49,472 nt of DNA. It comes from Ardenticatenaceae bacterium (GTDB lineage Bacteria; Chloroflexota; Anaerolineae; Promineifilales; Promineifilaceae). A program made the translations under genes and the position numbers. The stretch is taken from contig JACKCD010000046.1 of NCBI GenBank assembly GCA_020634215.1, forward strand, positions 1 to 49,472, in the 5' to 3' direction. The notes beneath the pieces were generated by a model. That model saw only the letters and a program-made list of their open reading frames with translations, had not been told where the DNA came from and ran no database searches. This document shows positions 15,932 through 24,356 of the stretch, one piece after another. Each line of letters starts with the position of its first letter. Position 1 is the stretch's first letter.

Positions 15932-17472
15932 ACAGACCGATTATACATCCGTTTGCCAGCTTTGTAGCTGGCTGATTCAATAGCTTTTCGCAAACGAATG
16001 AGGGCGGGGGAAACGGCCGTTTCTGCCACCCCCATCACCCCCAGCACCAACCCCGGCCGGGGGCAATCGCCCAAATAATGGCTTGATAGCGACTTCACTG
16101 TTACCTGCTGCCGCTGTGCTGCCAGCACCACCGCCTGATCATCTACCCCACTCGGCAACCACCCCACCACGTGCATTCCGGCCTCTGTTTCATTTAAATG
16201 CAGCCAATCCCCCAATTCCCGCGCCGCCGCTTCGGCAAAATATGCCCGCCGCGCCCCATAAAGCTGCCGCATCCGGCGAATGTGGCGCACAAAATGCCCC
16301 TCGGCAATAAATTCCGCCATCGCCCCTTGCACCGCCGTCGGACTGTGGCTGTCCACCAACGCTCGCAGCCGTGCCAATGGTGCCACCAAATCAGGCGGCA
16401 CCACCAAATAGCCCAGCCGCAAGCTGGGAAACATCACTTTGCTAAACGTTCCCACATAAATCACCCGGCCGTTTTGGTCTAGCCCTTGCAGCGACGGCAG
16501 CGGCTGGCCGCTGTAGCGATATTCGCTGTCGTAATCGTCTTCAATAATCCAGGCTCCGCTTTCCTCGGCCCAGTTGAGCAGGGCGATGCGGTTGGTAAGG
16601 CTCATGGTGCTGCCGAGCGGGTATTGGTGTGATGGGGTGACATAGGCACAGCGGGCGGCTGGCGCGATTGCCACACCCCGCACCACGTCAATCCCCTCGG
16701 TTCCTACGGGCACAGGCACCAGCGTGGCTCCGGTGCTGCCTAGTGCCGCCCGCGCCCCCAGATAGCCCGGCTCCTCAATCCACACTTGCGCTTCTGGTTC
16801 CAGCAAAATGTGGGCCGCCAAATACAGCCCTTGCTGCGACCCGTTGACAATCAGCACCTGTTCTGGCTGGCAGCGCACGCCGCGTGCTGTTTGCAAATAG
16901 GTGGCAATGGCCTGGCGCAGCGGCAGGTAACCGGCCGATCCATGCCCTACTTCGCCAAACAGTTCCCGCTTCCCCTGCCGATACTGCTTGCTCACCAGCC
17001 GTCCCCACAGGTCAAAGGGAAAGGCGGCGAGGTCAGGAATGCCGGTGACAAAGGTGGGGTAGGAAACGGCCGTTTTGCCAAACACCTCTTGAGTATCCCG
17101 TAGCTGCTGGCCTTGGGGGGATAACGGCCGTTTATTCCTTTCCCCCACCCGTTGCTCCCGCAGCCGTGCCTCCTTTTCCGCCACATGCAGCATCTCCTCC
17201 GGCAACCGCCGCGCCACATATGTCCCCGACTTTGGCACCGTTTCCAAATACCCTTCCGCCACCAACTGCCCCACTCCGTTCATCACCGTATTGCGCGACA
17301 CCCCCAGCAGTTGGGCCATGTCCCGCGTAGAAGGCAACCGCAGCCCTGGCGGCAGCCGCCGCTGCAACACCGCCTGCTGCAACGCCTGATAAAGCTGCCA
17401 GGTTAGCGGCAACTCGCTATCTAACTGTCCTACCGCCAAAACAAACGCATCTGCTTCCTGTTTTTGCCGCAT
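15928..17472 (-). CDS. MocR/PdxR-type regulator (GntR winged helix fused to PLP aminotransferase fold)
   Basis: 514 residues. A GntR winged helix lies at about 20-90 (PGLRLPSTRDMAQLLGVSRNTV, then EGYLETVPKSGTYV). A fold-type-I aminotransferase domain follows: EEPGYLGARAAL, a proline-rich SHQYPLGS motif, IIEDDYDSEYR, and the PLP-binding lysine in GTFSKVMFPSLRLGY. MocR regulators bind pyridoxal phosphate and usually control vitamin B6 or amine metabolism, often from a divergent promoter. Here the divergent genes encode a PaiB-like and a pyridoxamine-oxidase-like protein, which fits a B6/flavin role. The exact target is inferred. The gene contains AACGGCCGTT three times. Confidence 0.9.
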   Translation of the reverse strand: MRQKQEADAFVLAVGQLDSELPLTWQLYQALQQAVLQRRLPPGLRLPSTRDMAQLLGVSRNTVMNGVGQLVAEGYLETVPKSGTYVARRLPEEMLHVAEKEARLREQRVGERNKRPLSPQGQQLRDTQEVFGKTAVSYPTFVTGIPDLAAFPFDLWGRLVSKQYRQGKRELFGEVGHGSAGYLPLRQAIATYLQTARGVRCQPEQVLIVNGSQQGLYLAAHILLEPEAQVWIEEPGYLGARAALGSTGATLVPVPVGTEGIDVVRGVAIAPAARCAYVTPSHQYPLGSTMSLTNRIALLNWAEESGAWIIEDDYDSEYRYSGQPLPSLQGLDQNGRVIYVGTFSKVMFPSLRLGYLVVPPDLVAPLARLRALVDSHSPTAVQGAMAEFIAEGHFVRHIRRMRQLYGARRAYFAEAAARELGDWLHLNETEAGMHVVGWLPSGVDDQAVVLAAQRQQVTVKSLSSHYLGDCPRPGLVLGVMGVAETAVSPALIRLRKAIESASYKAGKRMYNRSV

Positions 17473-17497
17473 CTGGTACCATCACTTTGTCTAGTTT

Positions 17498-17517
17498 TGG
17501 CTCTTGCTGGGGAGCCA
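17498..17517. promoter_or_regulatory. Candidate operator between MocR gene and paiB-like gene
   Basis: TGGCTC (17498-17503) and GAGCCA (17512-17517) form a 6-bp inverted repeat with an 8-base spacer in the 125-bp divergent gap, just upstream of a TTGACA box. Position suits autoregulation by the MocR protein. Short enough to be chance. Confidence 0.3.
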
Positions 17518-17520
17518 CAA

Positions 17521-17549
17521 TTGACATACTATAGCGGAAACGCTAACAG
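17521..17549 (+). promoter_or_regulatory. Putative sigma-70 promoter for the paiB-like operon
   Basis: A perfect -35 TTGACA (17521-17526) is followed after 17 bases by a weak -10 (TAACAG, 17544-17549), 48 bases before the start codon at 17598. A short palindrome AGCG-GAAA-CGCT sits in the spacer. Confidence 0.45.
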
Positions 17550-17597
17550 AAGACGAGATCGCTACATTTTTACTTGAGCAGGAATTGAAGGAGTTGA

Positions 17598-18227
17598 ATG
17601 TACTTACCACACCATTTTGCTGAAACGCGAACCGCAGAACTATATCGTCTCATCACCGAGTATCCACTTGGCGTTATTGTCATCAATGGCACGAACGGAC
17701 TCAATGCCAATCACATTCCTTTCTTGCTAAAACCGGAAAAAGGGGAACACGGTTACTTACTGGCGCACGTGGCACGGGCAAATTCGCTGTGGCAAGAGGT
17801 CAAAGATGGGGACGAGGTGCTGGTCATCTTTTCTGGAGCCGATGCCTACATTTCACCAAACTGGTATCCCAGTAAGCAAGAATCCCACCGGCAGGTTCCA
17901 ACGTGGAATTATCAGGCGGTGCATGTGTCTGGCAAGATACAGGTTCGGGATGATGAAGCATTTCTTCGCGGTGTGGTTGCTCAACTCACGCGAGATCATG
18001 AAAAGCGAGCTGAGACTGAGAAGGCTTGGAAAATGACCGACGCACCGAAGGAATATATTGCCCAAATGTTGACTGCCATTGTCGGGATTGAGATTGAAAT
18101 GACGAAACTGGTTGGCAAGTGGAAACTCGGCCAAAACCGTGAAGAGCGGGATCGGGTTAACGCTGCTGATCAGCTCCACCAACGTGGGGCATTGGCAGTT
18201 TCTGCCGCCATGCTCGACACTATTTAA
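17598..18227 (+). CDS. paiB: PaiB-family FMN-binding negative regulator
   Basis: 209 residues, the usual length for PaiB. Family features are the opening MYLPHHF, the strand LGVIVINGTNGLNANHIPFLL, the flavin-fold segment LLAHVARANSLW, and the diagnostic ISPNWYPSK ... VPTWNYQAVHVSGK. This is the split-barrel flavin-binding fold, known from Bacillus PaiB as a repressor of sporulation and degradative genes; the role outside Bacillus is poorly known. A good AAGGAG ribosome-binding site precedes the ATG. It is followed after 23 bases by another split-barrel protein gene, and both are divergent from a MocR regulator. The family is clear; the regulatory role here is inferred. Confidence 0.87.
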   Translation: MYLPHHFAETRTAELYRLITEYPLGVIVINGTNGLNANHIPFLLKPEKGEHGYLLAHVARANSLWQEVKDGDEVLVIFSGADAYISPNWYPSKQESHRQVPTWNYQAVHVSGKIQVRDDEAFLRGVVAQLTRDHEKRAETEKAWKMTDAPKEYIAQMLTAIVGIEIEMTKLVGKWKLGQNREERDRVNAADQLHQRGALAVSAAMLDTI

Positions 18228-18250
18228 ATCAAACAAGAAGGAATTTTACA

Positions 18251-18910
18251 ATGAGTGCATTTGCCAAAACTGACCTAAACCGCGTCAAGCGGGTGCCAGA
18301 CCGGGGGCATTACGACAAGGAAACGATTTACCCGATTATTGACGAGGCGACTATTTGCCATGTGGGGTTTGTGGCGGACGAACGGCCGTTTGTCATCCCC
18401 ACCATTCATGCCCGCCAGGGCGACACCCTGCTGCTGCACGGAGCCACCACCAGCCGGATGCTCAAAACCATCCAGCAGGGCAACCCCATCTGCATCACCA
18501 TCACCCTACTCGACGGCCTCGTCATGGCGCGTTCCGTCTTCCACCACTCCATGAACTACCGTTCTGCCGTCCTGTTTGGGCAAGGCCACCTCATTGACGA
18601 CCCCGAAGCCAAAATGGAAGCGCTCTACACCTTCACCGAAAAGCTCATTCCTGGCCGCTGGGATGATGCCCGCCAGCCCAACGCCACCGAAGCCAAAGCC
18701 ACCAGCATCATCGCCGTTCCCATTGACAGTGCCTCGGCCAAGATCCGCATGGGGCCGCCCGGCGACGACGATGAGGATTACGCCCTGCCTGTGTGGGCTG
18801 GCGTGGTGCCAATTACCCAACGGCTCACCACACCCCTCGACGACCCCCGCCTAACCCCCGGCATTGCCGTGCCGGACTACCTCACCCGCTACATTCAATC
18901 CCGCTCGTAA
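18251..18910 (+). CDS. Pyridoxamine 5'-phosphate oxidase-like flavin-binding protein
   Basis: 219 residues of the flavin-nucleotide-binding (PNPOx-like split barrel) family. Recognisable are RVPDRGHYDKETIYPIIDEA, CHVGFVADERPFVIPTIHAR, LLLHGATTSRMLK, VFHHSMNYRSAVLFG and a C-terminal GWDD-like segment followed by WAGVVPI. Proteins of this type are annotated as pyridoxamine oxidase family or antibiotic-resistance-like proteins without a settled substrate. It follows paiB by 23 bases with an AAGGA site and should be co-transcribed. The divergent MocR regulator makes a B6-vitamer role plausible but unproven. Confidence 0.85.
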   Translation: MSAFAKTDLNRVKRVPDRGHYDKETIYPIIDEATICHVGFVADERPFVIPTIHARQGDTLLLHGATTSRMLKTIQQGNPICITITLLDGLVMARSVFHHSMNYRSAVLFGQGHLIDDPEAKMEALYTFTEKLIPGRWDDARQPNATEAKATSIIAVPIDSASAKIRMGPPGDDDEDYALPVWAGVVPITQRLTTPLDDPRLTPGIAVPDYLTRYIQSRS

Positions 18911-18923
18911 AGGCGTAAAAAAT

Positions 18924-18988
18924 GGGACGCAGATTTGCCTGATGAACCTGATAATAAAAATCAGGAAAATCAGGTAAATCTGCGTCCT
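18924..18988. terminator. Bidirectional terminator hairpin between convergent genes
   Basis: The arm GGGACGCAGATTTGCCTGAT (18924-18943) pairs with ATCAGGTAAATCTGCGTCCT (18969-18988), nearly perfectly over 20 bp, around an AT-rich loop containing a second short CAGG/CCTG pair. It lies exactly between the ends of the plus-strand PNPOx-like gene and the minus-strand synthase-like gene. Confidence 0.7.
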
Positions 18989-18992
18989 ATTC

Positions 18993-20558
18993 TTACTGGA
19001 TACCCGGCAGGCCGGCCGCTCCTTCTTGCAGCAAATAGCGAATGACCAGGGTGTCTACGATGGTTTCTACTGGGGCGCGTTCGTCGGTGAAAACGATGTC
19101 GCTGGAGCCAACGGGAACGAGGTTATCAGCGGCAACCTGGATGGCACTGCGGAGCAGGGGGTCGGTGGTTTCGGGCAGGGTGGCAAGGTGGGTGGCGAGA
19201 TTAACGGCCGTTGTTTCCCCCACCGTCGCTACCAAAATCGTGTTCAACGACCCCGGCACGTCAATGGCATAGAGCGAAGGAAAGACCTGATGCAACGTCG
19301 CCGCCATCGCATCCACCAAACGGCGGTCGTTGGGGGCGCGCCCCACGTTGATGGCAATTACTCCCTGGTCGCTCAAATGGGCTTTCACCTCACCAAAAAA
19401 CTCGCGTGTGGTCAGGTGCCAGGGAATGTAGGGAACTTTGTAGGCATCGAGAGTGATGAGATCATAACGGCCGTTTAACCGATTCAGCTCATAACGGCCA
19501 TCCCCCACAACCACGTTGATATTCGGCTCCGTCAGCCCAAAATATTCCCGCCCAGCGGCCACAATCACCGGATCCAGCTCAATCCCATCAATCGGAATCG
19601 GCCCAAACACCTGCGTAAACTGCTTCGGAATCGTCCCCGCCGCCAGCCCAATCACCGCCATGTTGTTGAGGGCTGGCTGCTCATTGAAGTAGGGCGCGGC
19701 CAGCATAATGCTCCACACCGACACACGCGGCACGCGGCCCCCGTCGCAATAAAAGGAGTGAATTCCCTGCCCTTCGTTGAGCAGCAAATAGTTGCAGTCA
19801 TCGCTACGAACGACCTGTACATAGTTGTAGGGCGACTCCGCCTCAAAAATTTGCCCCTCGTAAGCCTTGATCCCACCTCGCGTCCAGGCCAGCACCGCCG
19901 GAACGAGCAGCAGCGGCAGCAGAAAAATGGCACGCCGTCTTGTTTGTGCCGTCTGCCAATACCCCCATAACCCAATCACCAATAACAAACCGCCAAAAAT
20001 AACGGCCGTTAACCGCGACCCCGCCGTCGGAATCACCACCAGCACCGGCAAATACGTCCCCAGCAAGCTTCCCCAGGTCGAAATGGCATAAATTCGCCCG
20101 CTAACCCGCCCCGCCTCGGCCACGTCGGTGACAGCCAGCCGGATGGCAAAGGGGGAGATGCACCCCAGCAGCGTGATTGGCACGGCCAGCGCCACCACCA
20201 CCGCCACCAGCGAACTAACCAGCGCCCCCACGTTGATGGCGGCCATCGCCGAGGCGGCGGTTTTGAGGATGACACTGGTGAGGAGAAGAAAGAAGACGCT
20301 GGCGAACCCGGCAGCGGTGACGAGGAGGTAGAAGGTGGGGGGAAACGGCCGTTTGTCCGCCAGCCGCCCACCGAGAAAATACCCCAGCGTCAAAAACAGC
20401 AGCACCAGCCCAATGACGTTGGCCCACACCAAATTGGAGGTGCCATACACCGTTTGCAGCATCCGGCTGGTGGTGAACTCAATCGCCAGCGTACTCATGC
20501 CGGCAACAAAGACGGTGAGGAAGAGGTAGGTGGAGGGGGAAAACGGCCGTTTGCTCAC
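18993..20558 (-). CDS. Fused MFS-like membrane protein/spermidine synthase-like protein
   Basis: 521 residues. The N-terminal ~215 residues hold about six or seven hydrophobic helices starting STYLFLTVFVAGMSTLAIEFTTSRML, the usual opening of fused MFS/spermidine synthase proteins. The C-terminal half is a Rossmann methyltransferase-like spermidine synthase fold (YNYVQVVRSDD..YLLLNEGQGIHS, VIGLAAGTIPKQF, IDGIELDPVIVAAGREYF, VVVGDGRYELN, DLITLDAYKVPYIPWHLTTREFF). Whether such fusions make polyamines is unproven. Start is GTG at 20558, three bases after the Uma2 stop, so the two genes are probably translationally coupled. Codons 3-6 (KRPF) are written by an AACGGCCGTT palindrome. Confidence 0.85.
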   Translation of the reverse strand: MSKRPFSPSTYLFLTVFVAGMSTLAIEFTTSRMLQTVYGTSNLVWANVIGLVLLFLTLGYFLGGRLADKRPFPPTFYLLVTAAGFASVFFLLLTSVILKTAASAMAAINVGALVSSLVAVVVALAVPITLLGCISPFAIRLAVTDVAEAGRVSGRIYAISTWGSLLGTYLPVLVVIPTAGSRLTAVIFGGLLLVIGLWGYWQTAQTRRRAIFLLPLLLVPAVLAWTRGGIKAYEGQIFEAESPYNYVQVVRSDDCNYLLLNEGQGIHSFYCDGGRVPRVSVWSIMLAAPYFNEQPALNNMAVIGLAAGTIPKQFTQVFGPIPIDGIELDPVIVAAGREYFGLTEPNINVVVGDGRYELNRLNGRYDLITLDAYKVPYIPWHLTTREFFGEVKAHLSDQGVIAINVGRAPNDRRLVDAMAATLHQVFPSLYAIDVPGSLNTILVATVGETTAVNLATHLATLPETTDPLLRSAIQVAADNLVPVGSSDIVFTDERAPVETIVDTLVIRYLLQEGAAGLPGIQ

Positions 20559-20561
20559 GTT

Positions 20562-21155
20562 TTACAAGCAAATCTTCCTAACGCTGATGGTAAAACCCTC
20601 AAGCAATTCAGATGAAGCCATATCTTCTTCGCCAAAGAGACCGCGTGGCACATAGGCATGGCCGCGCAACACATACACTTCCACTACCTTTTGCTCCACA
20701 TCTACCATCCAATACTCCGTGACCCCAGCCTGGGCATACAGTTCAAATTTAGTACGGCGGTCATGCAGTGGGTTACTGGGCGAAAGCACTTCCACAATCA
20801 GGTCAGGCACACCATCAATAAATCGCTCCTTGATAATGCCCGCATTATCCCGACGAATAAAGAGCAGATCAGGCTGCACTGGCGTTGCTAAATCCAGAAT
20901 ATTCACGTCAATGGGTGCTGGAAACACCTTGCCTAAGTTATGACGCTCCACAAAGGCTATCAACGCCGACAGAATCATGGCAACAGCATATTGATGGCTA
21001 GGGCGTGGTGCAGGACTCATATATAAATTGCCTCCGATGACTTCATATTGCACATCTTTATTAGGCAGGCGAGCGTAATCTTCATATCGCCACATGCCTT
21101 GCTGCGGCCATTGCTGTGCTTTTACAGCTCTTTGTACGGAAATTTCCAGTGTCAT
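20562..21155 (-). CDS. Uma2-family (DUF820) PD-(D/E)XK endonuclease-like protein
   Basis: 197 residues with the complete Uma2 signature: YEDYARLP, YEVIGGNLYMSPAP, SHQYAVAMILSALIAFV, PDLLFIRR, PDLIVEVLSPSNPLHDRRTKFELYAQAGVTEYWMVD. The motif D-x(n)-E-V-L with a downstream K is that of the restriction-endonuclease-like fold. The family is greatly expanded in Cyanobacteria and Chloroflexota and its cellular role is not established. It sits directly upstream of the synthase-like fusion with a 3-base gap. Confidence 0.9.
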   Translation of the reverse strand: MTLEISVQRAVKAQQWPQQGMWRYEDYARLPNKDVQYEVIGGNLYMSPAPRPSHQYAVAMILSALIAFVERHNLGKVFPAPIDVNILDLATPVQPDLLFIRRDNAGIIKERFIDGVPDLIVEVLSPSNPLHDRRTKFELYAQAGVTEYWMVDVEQKVVEVYVLRGHAYVPRGLFGEEDMASSELLEGFTISVRKICL

Positions 21156-21184
21156 TGCGCTAACCCTATTTTTGAAAAAAGTCG

Positions 21185-21240
21185 CAAGTGGCAGGTAACA
21201 AGTTTCAAGTACGCCCTGTCACTGGCAACCTGCATTTTCC
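21185..21240. repeat. Copy of a CAAGTGGCAGGTAAC palindromic repeat family
   Basis: CAAGTGGCAGGTAAC (21185-21199) is identical to 24998-25012. Here it is followed by degenerate partner arms (CAAGTACG, CACTGGCAACCTGC) in the gap between two minus-strand genes. A third related copy is at 38597-38672. Confidence 0.55.
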
Positions 21241-21244
21241 CACC

Positions 21245-23440
21245 TCATTGTAGCACAAAAAGCCGCTTCATTTCAGCCGCCGAAAGATGACCGGTGTTTT
21301 GAAAAATGATGGTCAGCGGCTGGTCATACACAGTAAAACTTTCGTCTAGTCGCCCCCAGTTGAGGCCGTTTTGGTCGGTAAGGTAGTCTACAATGGCGGA
21401 GCTAGGTTGGAGACCCGGCCAGCCAAAGGTGTTGGGGATGAGCCGCAGGAAGCCAAGGTGGGGAAAACGGCCGTTTATCCACACCACCTCATACCCCAGC
21501 TTGCCGTCCAGCAGCAGTTGGTGATATTGGCTGGAAATGGGGAAACGGTCGCCCGTGCGCGGCAACACCCCGTAAATCCGGTTCGACATCAGGGTGAGGT
21601 ATTGGGCTTCGGCCAGCAGCGCCAAATTGTCGTCCAGCTTGGTCGCATTGTCCCGCGCCCCGCTGCCCGTCAGCCAGGTCAGTTCGGCGTTGCGGTATTC
21701 GCCACGCCGCCGCAACCCGTCGGGCAGCAGCAGCGTCGTCGGCAGCGCATCGTCCCACTGCTCGCTCAGAATCAGTGTACCCGGTTCAACATTGGCATAG
21801 ACCCATTTGGAGGCGGTTGTCCAGGGGTGTTCCTGCTGGTAGAGGTTGACAAAGGCGAGGGCATAAACGGCCGTTCCTCCCCCCACCAACACCACTGCTC
21901 CCCAACGCAGCCAATTTGACCGCAACTGCCAAATCAGTGCTGCCTCATACACCATCAGAAACGGCACCATCGGCTGCAAATAGCGCATAAATTTGACATA
22001 AAAATTGCCCGTACTGAGAAAAAACGGCAGCAAAAACGCCAAAACCACAAGCTGCGCCGAGTCAGCCTGTGACAATTTCTCACGCAAAGCCGCAAAGACG
22101 CTAAGAGACCATCTACGCAAGTTAGAACTAATTTTTACCGACTCTTTTCCCGCAATCCGCGAAAATCCGCCTCGATCCGCGTCATCCGCGCTGCCATTCC
22201 CCCTTTGCGCCTTTGCGCCTTTGCGTGCCAAAACTCCCCAAACTACCCAAGCAAACCCCAAAAAAGCCGGAACTGCCAGCTGCGGCCCCATTCCCGCCTT
22301 AAACTGCATTTCCAAATAGTAGAGATACGGCGTGGTATCGTCATATTGGAAGGTAAAGGGGGCATTCAACTCGCCGCGCACCATTCGCCCTTGCAGCAAA
22401 ATGTTGTCCAAATAGCATGAACGCCAATCAATGGCAGGAATAGTGACTGAGCCAAGCTGTACCGCTGGTGTCAGCAGCTCGCAGCTTTGGTCTAAAACGG
22501 CAAACGGGTTGGTGACAAAAAAGGCGGCAAAAACCACCAACCCCGCCCCCACCAGCCGCCCCACAAACCGATTCTGATTCACATTGAACCGCAAAGAACG
22601 CAAAGATTTTGCTTCTTTTCTTTGCGTCCTCTGCGAACTTTGCGGTTCAAATTCTGAAAGATCAACAGAAATAAACCAAATCGCCACCGTCAGCGGCAGC
22701 AGCAGCAGCACCGCGCCAAATTTGGAGCCAATCGCTAACCCCACAAATACGGCTGCCACCCAAACCGCCCCACTCCTCACTCCCTTCGCCCCACTCCTTT
22801 CCCCCTGTTCTTGCACCGCCACCACCAGCCAATACACCGCCGCCACGCCAAAAAAGGTCACATAGGGGTCGGAGATGAAGAAATGGGCAAGCTGGATGTG
22901 CATGACGTTGACGGCGAGAAAGGTAGCGGCGAGGAGGCCAACGGCCGTTCCGTACAGCTGCCGCCCCAGCAGGAAAACCAGCCACACGGTCCCCACGTCA
23001 ATGAGGCCAGTGAGCGCGCGAGAAACGGCCGTTAAATGACGAAACTCCACCGCCTCCGCCCCGTTCAGTACATCCCGCACCAACGGCCAGGCGGCCGGCA
23101 GCAGTTGGCGCAGCGTTGGCTCCACCCATTCCAGCAGCCGCGTCGCTGCTACCCCCGCGTATAGCGGCAGATGCCCATAGGCAAATTTGCGCGGCTGGTC
23201 TTGCAGTACCTCAATCCCTTGGCTTTTCGCCCCCGGCGGCCAGTAGTATGGGTTAAAAGTTGATTGCGTCGGGTTAAATGCGGTTGACCAGTCGGCCGGC
23301 CATTCAATCGTCGTTGCTACCCAGGTGATATATCGCTCGTCGGGATGATAATGGTTATACCCATCCCAATCCAACCCCGTCCAGCGCAGCACCAATGCCA
23401 GGAGCAAAATTACCCAAAGCCCAACTCGTTTCCACCGCAT
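21245..23440 (-). CDS. GT39-like integral-membrane glycosyltransferase (PMT/ArnT superfamily)
   Basis: About 731 residues with roughly a dozen hydrophobic helices. After TM1, HYHPDERYITW gives the acidic DE motif of GT-C transferases, which use a polyprenyl-phosphate sugar donor outside the membrane. Later segments AFLAVNVMHIQLAHFFISDPYVTFF and FVKFMRYLQPMVPFLMVYEAALIW fit the same superfamily. The acceptor is unknown; cell-surface glycan or protein glycosylation is likely. I prefer ATG 23440 over TTG 23446. Two charged, low-similarity stretches (about residues 263-292 and 399-460) are translated dispersed repeats lying in frame in loops (listed separately), which makes the protein longer than usual. 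Confidence 0.82.
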   Translation of the reverse strand: MRWKRVGLWVILLLALVLRWTGLDWDGYNHYHPDERYITWVATTIEWPADWSTAFNPTQSTFNPYYWPPGAKSQGIEVLQDQPRKFAYGHLPLYAGVAATRLLEWVEPTLRQLLPAAWPLVRDVLNGAEAVEFRHLTAVSRALTGLIDVGTVWLVFLLGRQLYGTAVGLLAATFLAVNVMHIQLAHFFISDPYVTFFGVAAVYWLVVAVQEQGERSGAKGVRSGAVWVAAVFVGLAIGSKFGAVLLLLPLTVAIWFISVDLSEFEPQSSQRTQRKEAKSLRSLRFNVNQNRFVGRLVGAGLVVFAAFFVTNPFAVLDQSCELLTPAVQLGSVTIPAIDWRSCYLDNILLQGRMVRGELNAPFTFQYDDTTPYLYYLEMQFKAGMGPQLAVPAFLGFAWVVWGVLARKGAKAQRGNGSADDADRGGFSRIAGKESVKISSNLRRWSLSVFAALREKLSQADSAQLVVLAFLLPFFLSTGNFYVKFMRYLQPMVPFLMVYEAALIWQLRSNWLRWGAVVLVGGGTAVYALAFVNLYQQEHPWTTASKWVYANVEPGTLILSEQWDDALPTTLLLPDGLRRRGEYRNAELTWLTGSGARDNATKLDDNLALLAEAQYLTLMSNRIYGVLPRTGDRFPISSQYHQLLLDGKLGYEVVWINGRFPHLGFLRLIPNTFGWPGLQPSSAIVDYLTDQNGLNWGRLDESFTVYDQPLTIIFQNTGHLSAAEMKRLFVLQ
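22060..22250 (-). repeat. Dispersed repeat cluster translated in frame inside the GT39-like gene
   Basis: The plus strand here contains runs such as GCGCCTTTGCGCCTTTGCG (near 22206-22226), AATCCGCGAAAATCCGC and ACGCAAAGCCGCAAAGACGC, typical of short intergenic repeats. On the coding strand they read as Arg/Ala/Ser-rich peptide (ARKGAKAQRG ... AALREKLSQ) in a predicted loop. Confidence 0.6.
22586..22648. repeat. Palindromic repeat translated in frame inside the GT39-like gene
   Basis: GAACCGCAAAG (22586-22596) pairs with CTTTGCGGTTC (22638-22648), with an inner ACGCAAAGA/TCTTTGCGT pair. It encodes about 25 residues (QRTQRKEAKSLRSLRF) inserted between membrane segments. The frame is kept. Confidence 0.65.
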
Positions 23441-23472
23441 GGTCAATCCGAGTGCCAGTCACTTTATTGGTT

Positions 23473-23618
23473 GTTTACAAAATAACCGGGCAAAAAAGCA
23501 AGAAGCTTCTCATGTCATTCCGAGGTCCTCCGAGGAATCTTTCCGCTTCTTTGAGGTGAAAGATTCCTCGCTCCGAAGACTTCGCTCGGAATGACATTTA
23601 CCCGATTAATTTGTTAAC
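23473..23618. mobile_element. MITE-like element, copy 1 (146 bp)
   Basis: Ends form imperfect terminal inverted repeats: left GTTTACAAAATAACCGGG, right complement GTTAACAAATTAATCGGGT. The core is a long hairpin beginning TGTCATTCCGAGGTCCTCCG and ending CTTCGCTCGGAATGACA. A second copy with the same ends and core is at 46412-46545. No ORF is present, so mobilisation would need a transposase in trans. Confidence 0.65.
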
Positions 23619-23654
23619 CTGCTAAAAAGTGCCTGGCACTTGTATAGCGACAAA

Positions 23655-23686
23655 ACAAAAGGGTCTGACAAGGCTTTGTCAGACCC
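23655..23686 (-). terminator. Intrinsic terminator of the L25 gene
   Basis: Read leftward, GGGTCTGACAA pairs with TTGTCAGACCC (23661-23671 with 23676-23686, 4-base loop) and is followed by TTTTGTTTTG. It lies about 30 bases after the stop of the minus-strand L25 gene. Confidence 0.85.
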
Positions 23687-23717
23687 CAATGATCACACAA
23701 AAAAACAGGTTCGATGA

Positions 23718-24356
23718 TTAAAAATCATCGTCGTCCTTGGCACGGCTAATTACTTCTACTTCAGGCGAGAAGATACCCATCCCTTCTTCATCCTCTCCTT
23801 CTGTAGCAATACGCTCAGCTTCATAACGAGCCACCAAAATCTCGCCGTCGTCCAGAATCGTCACCCCCTTGGGAGCCACAATATTGCTCACATGTACCAA
23901 ATCATGTGCAGAGGTAATAGAGGAAATATCTACCTCAATTTCAGCAACCAAATCATCAGGCAAACAAGAAATGTTAACCGTTTGCTGCGTTTGAATGACC
24001 GTACCGGGAACGTCCACATGGTGCTTCCCAACCAAAACAATGGCCGCTTCGGCCGTGATCTCGGTCTTGGTGTCTACTTCCATAAAATCCACATGGACAA
24101 TATCCCCACGGGTGGCATGTTGCTGAATCTCGCGCACCAGAACCGTACGCACGCCATTATCTATCTGTAGATCCACCAGGTGGCTGGTGCCAGCTTCACG
24201 CAGTGCCCGACGCAGTGCCTTCCACTCCATCTGCACGTTCGTTGGCTCATTCTGCCCATAAACCACACCGGGAATCCACCCTTCCCGACGCAGCGCCCGC
24301 ACTTGCTTACCCACTACCTCACGCGGCTCTGCTACAATTTTAATATGATCGGCCAT
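23718..24356 (-). CDS. rplY: 50S ribosomal protein L25, Ctc (TL5) type
   Basis: 212 residues, the long Ctc form. The N-terminal 5S-rRNA-binding L25 domain (VVGKQVRALRREGWIPGVVYG ... GTSHLVDLQI ... REIQQHATRGDIVHVDFMEV) is followed by the TL5 C-terminal beta domain (VDVPGTVIQTQQTVNISCLPDDLVAEIEVDIS). An acidic tail ends AKDDDDF. It binds 5S rRNA in the large ribosomal subunit. An AAAGGA site precedes the ATG and a strong terminator follows, so it is probably monocistronic. This is the most conserved housekeeping gene in the window and the best anchor for phylogenetic placement. Confidence 0.93.
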   Translation of the reverse strand: MADHIKIVAEPREVVGKQVRALRREGWIPGVVYGQNEPTNVQMEWKALRRALREAGTSHLVDLQIDNGVRTVLVREIQQHATRGDIVHVDFMEVDTKTEITAEAAIVLVGKHHVDVPGTVIQTQQTVNISCLPDDLVAEIEVDISSITSAHDLVHVSNIVAPKGVTILDDGEILVARYEAERIATEGEDEEGMGIFSPEVEVISRAKDDDDF

